From NCBI GenBank assembly GCA_023133185.1, contig JAGLWX010000131.1, positions 1 to 8,790 on the forward strand: 8,790 nt of DNA, read 5' to 3'. Source of the stretch: Fidelibacterota bacterium (lineage in GTDB: Bacteria; Fidelibacterota; UBA2242). Positions 5,703 to 8,790 of the stretch are shown here, piece after piece. Made by a program: the position numbers and the translations under genes. The notes beneath the pieces are model-generated. The model was not told the DNA's origin. It did not search any database and saw only the letters and a list, made by a program, of their open reading frames with translations. Position 1 is the stretch's first letter. Each line of letters opens with the position of its first letter.

Positions 5703-6020
5703 ATGATAAAAACATGGTCACATCCCGGCGGAAAACTAAGAGAAAAAGGAGCGCAAAGTCTGACGGAACAGGAACTCCTGGCTATTCTGATTTCTTCCGG
5801 AATTAAAGGCAAACCCGCTGGCAAAATCGCTGAAGATATTCTTGCCAGATTTGGTTCGCTTGAAAAGCTATCTAACCAACCGCTTGAAAAATTGCTGAAC
5901 ATAAAAGGTTTATCTGACGTTAAAATTATTCGTATCGCCGCAGCTTTTGAAATCGCCAGACGATTAATAAAACCTTGCGAAGGTTTCAAACCCTCGGAAG
6001 GTTCGATTGGAACCGAATGA
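5703..6020 (+). CDS. RadC N-terminal (UPF0758) helix-hairpin-helix domain protein, no JAB/MPN domain
   Basis: The start is ATG 5703 after AAGAGAGA (5689-5696); the protein has 105 residues. Residues 1-88 match the RadC N-terminal domain: LREKGAQSLTEQELLAILIS, then SGIKGKPAGKIAEDILARFGSLEKL, then the helix-hairpin-helix LLNIKGLSDVKIIRIAAAFEIARR, which should bind DNA backbone. Full RadC proteins have about 220 residues and continue into a metal-binding JAB/MPN domain (HxH…D); that half is absent. Residues 90-100 (KPCEGFKPSEG) are encoded by a palindromic repeat (5971-6003), so the 3' end may have been created by repeat insertion. The stop codon overlaps the methyltransferase start as ATGA, implying one transcript and coupled translation. 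It may be a DNA-binding accessory subunit of the restriction-like enzyme, or a truncated remnant. The domain call is firm; the role is inference. Confidence 0.8.
   Translation: MIKTWSHPGGKLREKGAQSLTEQELLAILISSGIKGKPAGKIAEDILARFGSLEKLSNQPLEKLLNIKGLSDVKIIRIAAAFEIARRLIKPCEGFKPSEGSIGTE
5971..6003. repeat. 33-nt imperfect double palindrome at the 3' end of the RadC-like gene
   Basis: The arms AACCTTGCGAAGGTTT (5971-5986) and AAACCCTCGGAAGGTT (5988-6003) match at 14 of 16 positions as reverse complements around a single C. The left arm is itself a palindrome (AACCTT-GCG-AAGGTT). It has the same outline as the 29-nt element at 3408-3436. It encodes the tail of the RadC-like protein and ends 13 nt before the methyltransferase start. 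Confidence 0.65.
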
Positions 6021-8790
6021 AAAAGTCTAAACTGATAGAAAAAGCAACCCGAATTCCGGATACCAGACCATTCCAATGGGAAAAGGTCATTAAACGATAT
6101 ATACAAGAGGTCGAACATCAACAGACTGAATCCGCCCGGGCGACTCGCTTCGCCATACTGACTCAGGAACTCTTTGGCGTCGAACCGAACTTCATCGATA
6201 ATTATGTCAGCGGTATCGAGAAATACATAAAGATTCCCAAAAAAGACCGTATTCTGCGTGGACGTGTCGATAATCTTTTCGGTAATCTGGTTATCGAATT
6301 TGAACGCAATATTCCCAAACATCTGGAAGAAGCCGAGGAACAGATCCGACGCTATACCGCTATTCTCTGGTCAAACGAACCACCGGATAAACGAACTCCG
6401 TTCATCGGTATGGCAACCGACGGAGTGCGCTTTATGACCTATACGCCTGTCGTGAAGGATTCAACAATAGAAAATCTTAATCCGGATGATATTGCGCTGA
6501 ATATTCTCGAAAAGATTGACTGGACTCAGACAAACGCCCGGGATATCTATTTCTGGTTGGATCGTTATTTTCTAAGAAAGGAAATCCTCCACCCGACCAG
6601 CGAAAGAATTGTCGCCGATTTCGGATTACAGAGTCATGCTTTTCAAACCGTCCAAAAATCTTTAAGCGACCTCTGGAAGACCGTCAAAACTCAGAGCTCC
6701 TTTGAAGTCGTTTTTAGCAGCTGGAAAAAATACCTTACGATCGTTTACGGATCCAATATTGCCGACGATCAACTGTTCATTCGGCATACCTATCTGGCGA
6801 CATTGGCGAAACTGTTATCCTGGTGGCGCTTGATCGGGAGTGAAAGCCTGCCTGATGATGATGAAATTGTTCGCATGTTGGAAGGGCATCTTTTCAAAGA
6901 TCACGGCATTGAAAACTACATTGATGAAGATTTCTTTTCCTGGGTCGCGCGTTCAAACGCACAAGATATCGGTATCAATATTATTCATTGGCTCTTTAGC
7001 TTACTGCAAAATTTTAATATTCGCGAACTTTCCGAAGATATTCTCAAATCGCTGTACCAGGAGTTGGTGGACCCGGAAACCCGGCACGACCTGGGTGAAT
7101 ATTATACACCGGACTGGCTGGCTCACCGGATTGTCCGAAAAGTATTGAATGAAAAACCCGACGGCGCGATCCTCGACCCGGCTTGCGGCTCGGGCACTTT
7201 TCTCTATCTGACAATTCACGAAAAACGGAAAATATTCGGCGATGTTCAAAAAACTCTTAATCATATTCTTGATAGTGTCATTGGCGCCGATATTCATCCC
7301 CTGGCGGTGATCATCGCCAAGACCAATTATATACTGGCGCTGGGCGATTTAATCGGTAAAAGAAAAGGCAAAATATCCATTCCAGTCTATTTGGCTGATA
7401 CTATCCGGCTACCGGAAAGATTCATGAACGGTCACCAGTATTCGATTCTCCTGGACTCAAAAACAGCCTATATCAGCGAATACCTGCTAAATAATTTAGC
7501 CCTTTATGACCACGGAATCACGCTGGCAAAGGACTTTGCGGAAAAATACAAAAACCAATCCGTCAATCTCGAATTATTCCGGAATTTTCTCAACGCCCAG
7601 CAATTCCCGGAACGGGACAATAGCAATGTGGTCAAAGCGCTTTATGAAATTGTAAAAACGCTTAAAGATTTCATTGATGAAGACCGCGACACCATCTGGG
7701 CATATATTTTAAAGAACATCTACAAACCGCTGTTTTTCAAGGAAAAATTCGATGTGATTGTCGGCAACCCGCCCTGGATCGCTTTTCGCTATATGTGGCC
7801 GGAATATCAAATATTTCTGAAAAAGCAGATCACTAAAGATTATCAACTGCTGACGGGACACGGCGAACTGATCACCCATATCGAAGTGGCGACTTTATTT
7901 CTGATCAAGGCAGCGGATTTGTACCTGAAGGAAAAAGGAACCATTGCCTTTGTCCTGCCCAGAAGTATTTATAGCGCGGATCAGCACGACGGTATTCGCC
8001 GGCGGTTCTTTCAATTTTTCGAAAACAAGCGGTTTACCCTAACCTGGCGGGAGTTGTGGGATTGCGAAGGGGTATCGCCGCTTTTCAAAGTGCCCTCCTG
8101 TGTTCTGCTGGCTGAGAAAGTCAAAACCGATGACCTTCAGTCCGGCGCAGACGGTCCCATCCCCGGATTAGCACTCAGCGGAAAACTGGAGCGTAAGAAC
8201 GCTTCTCTATATGAGGCGGAAGAAACGCTTCAAACAGAAGCGGTTGAGTATTTTCTGAATATCCGAGGTCAGCATTCCTACTGGGCGACGGGAAAAGATA
8301 TCGTACTGTCGGGACCGAGTTACTACAAACCCAAATTCGCGCAAGGCGCCACGATTGTGCCGCGTTCCTTCTGGTTTGTAAAGATCCGCCCCTCCACATT
8401 GGGATTCAATCCGGAACTGCCGCCGCTGGAGACCGCCGACCGCGCCGCGAAAATGGCGAAAGATGCCTACCAGGGATTGATTCTGAAAGGCAATGTAGAA
8501 AGCCGCTTTCTATATGCGACGCTGCTATCCACCGACCTGCTTCCTTTCGGGCATCTGAAATACCGCCTTATGGTATTGCCGATTGAACCGAACGGTAATA
8601 ACTACCGGATGATAAGTCCGGAGAGTCTTAATCACCGGGGATTCTTACACATTGCTAAATGGGTTGAAAAAGTAGAGAACGAATGGGCCAACAGACGAAG
8701 CGCCAAAGCGGAAGCAATCAATGCCATCGAGTGGCTCAATTACAGAAATAAGTTGTCAAACCAAAATCCACAAGCAAAATACCGGGTTAT
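6017..8790 (+). CDS. Eco57I-like N6-adenine DNA methyltransferase, probable type IIG restriction-modification enzyme (3' end outside window)
   Basis: The frame is open from ATG 6017 to the right edge (924 codons). It overlaps the RadC-like stop as ATGA and has no good ribosome site of its own. Residues 80-115 (GRVDNLFGNLVIEFER… HLEEAEEQIRRYTAIL) resemble a PD-(D/E)XK-type nuclease core, D85 and E94-F-E96, with Glu where Lys is usual. GMATDGVRFMTY follows near 135. The methyltransferase part has motif X-like GEYYTP (E361), the S-adenosylmethionine loop DPACGSG (387-393) and catalytic NPPW (584-587), marking a gamma-class adenine-N6 enzyme. The region after about 700 is probably target recognition, including SYWATGKDIVLSGPSYYKP. 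It would methylate, and probably cut, foreign DNA. The missing C-terminus prevents distinguishing type IIG from DISARM- or BREX-type methylases. G+C rises towards the end. Confidence 0.85.
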   Translation, partial: MKKSKLIEKATRIPDTRPFQWEKVIKRYIQEVEHQQTESARATRFAILTQELFGVEPNFIDNYVSGIEKYIKIPKKDRILRGRVDNLFGNLVIEFERNIPKHLEEAEEQIRRYTAILWSNEPPDKRTPFIGMATDGVRFMTYTPVVKDSTIENLNPDDIALNILEKIDWTQTNARDIYFWLDRYFLRKEILHPTSERIVADFGLQSHAFQTVQKSLSDLWKTVKTQSSFEVVFSSWKKYLTIVYGSNIADDQLFIRHTYLATLAKLLSWWRLIGSESLPDDDEIVRMLEGHLFKDHGIENYIDEDFFSWVARSNAQDIGINIIHWLFSLLQNFNIRELSEDILKSLYQELVDPETRHDLGEYYTPDWLAHRIVRKVLNEKPDGAILDPACGSGTFLYLTIHEKRKIFGDVQKTLNHILDSVIGADIHPLAVIIAKTNYILALGDLIGKRKGKISIPVYLADTIRLPERFMNGHQYSILLDSKTAYISEYLLNNLALYDHGITLAKDFAEKYKNQSVNLELFRNFLNAQQFPERDNSNVVKALYEIVKTLKDFIDEDRDTIWAYILKNIYKPLFFKEKFDVIVGNPPWIAFRYMWPEYQIFLKKQITKDYQLLTGHGELITHIEVATLFLIKAADLYLKEKGTIAFVLPRSIYSADQHDGIRRRFFQFFENKRFTLTWRELWDCEGVSPLFKVPSCVLLAEKVKTDDLQSGADGPIPGLALSGKLERKNASLYEAEETLQTEAVEYFLNIRGQHSYWATGKDIVLSGPSYYKPKFAQGATIVPRSFWFVKIRPSTLGFNPELPPLETADRAAKMAKDAYQGLILKGNVESRFLYATLLSTDLLPFGHLKYRLMVLPIEPNGNNYRMISPESLNHRGFLHIAKWVEKVENEWANRRSAKAEAINAIEWLNYRNKLSNQNPQAKYRV

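Noticed and set aside
5687..6322. Long minus-strand open frame (211 codons)
   Set aside because: It is the shadow of the RadC-like and methyltransferase genes, whose plus-strand products have clear family motifs. The minus-strand translation has none.
6017..8790. Assignment of the methyltransferase to DISARM (DrmMI) or BREX (PglX)
   Set aside because: No companion helicase, DUF1998, phospholipase-D, PglZ or BrxC-like gene is visible, and the C-terminus is missing. Only the general Eco57I-like class is supported.
1..8790. CRISPR arrays, tRNA or rRNA genes, complete insertion sequences
   Set aside because: No regularly spaced direct repeats, clover-leaf-like sequence, rRNA segment or transposase frame was seen on either strand.

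Overview
The window looks like accessory chromosome from a Gram-negative bacterium. It has a TonB-dependent outer-membrane receptor and a second secreted, barrel-like protein. Base composition is moderately AT-rich, becoming visibly more G+C-rich towards the right end. Palindromic repeats built on AACCT-N-AGGTT and an A/C-rich intergenic repeat recall those I associate with Bacteroidetes-like and FCB-related candidate lineages (Calditrichota, Marinimicrobia and similar). That placement is a guess from style; there is no phylogenetic marker here.

Left part (1-3236): the C-terminal half of a TonB-dependent receptor runs in from the left edge and ends at 1043, followed by a terminator-like hairpin. 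Next comes a DUF5675-like reading frame that loses its second half where an A/C-rich repeat begins (about 1431-1500). A 542-residue secreted protein of unknown function follows (1608-3236). A decayed copy of a similar A/C-rich repeat follows that gene, so it lies between two related repeats.

Middle (3237-3703): a palindrome-dense intergenic stretch with a perfect 29-nt hairpin, a possible 32-codon basic peptide with a strong ribosome binding site but an ATA start, and a clear 43-residue zinc-ribbon protein.

Toxin-antitoxin-like module (3742-5536): a promoter embedded in nested inverted repeats precedes a gene for an XRE helix-turn-helix domain fused to an ImmA/IrrE-type metallopeptidase (HESVH motif). 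This gene is broken by an apparent one-base loss in a T run near 4153-4156; adding one T restores a continuous protein of about 366 residues. Nine bases downstream of its stop lies an intact PIN-domain nuclease, the likely toxin. The regulator therefore appears broken while the toxin is intact.

Restriction-like module (5703-8790): a 105-residue protein consisting only of the N-terminal helix-hairpin-helix domain of RadC overlaps by ATGA the start of a large Eco57I-like N6-adenine DNA methyltransferase with an N-terminal nuclease-like region. That gene is still open after 924 codons at the right edge. The last residues of the RadC-like protein are encoded by a palindromic repeat just upstream of the methyltransferase start. 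Together with the PIN module this looks like a small defence island. The pairing of a free-standing RadC-N domain with a type IIG-like enzyme is the best candidate in the window for an under-described system.
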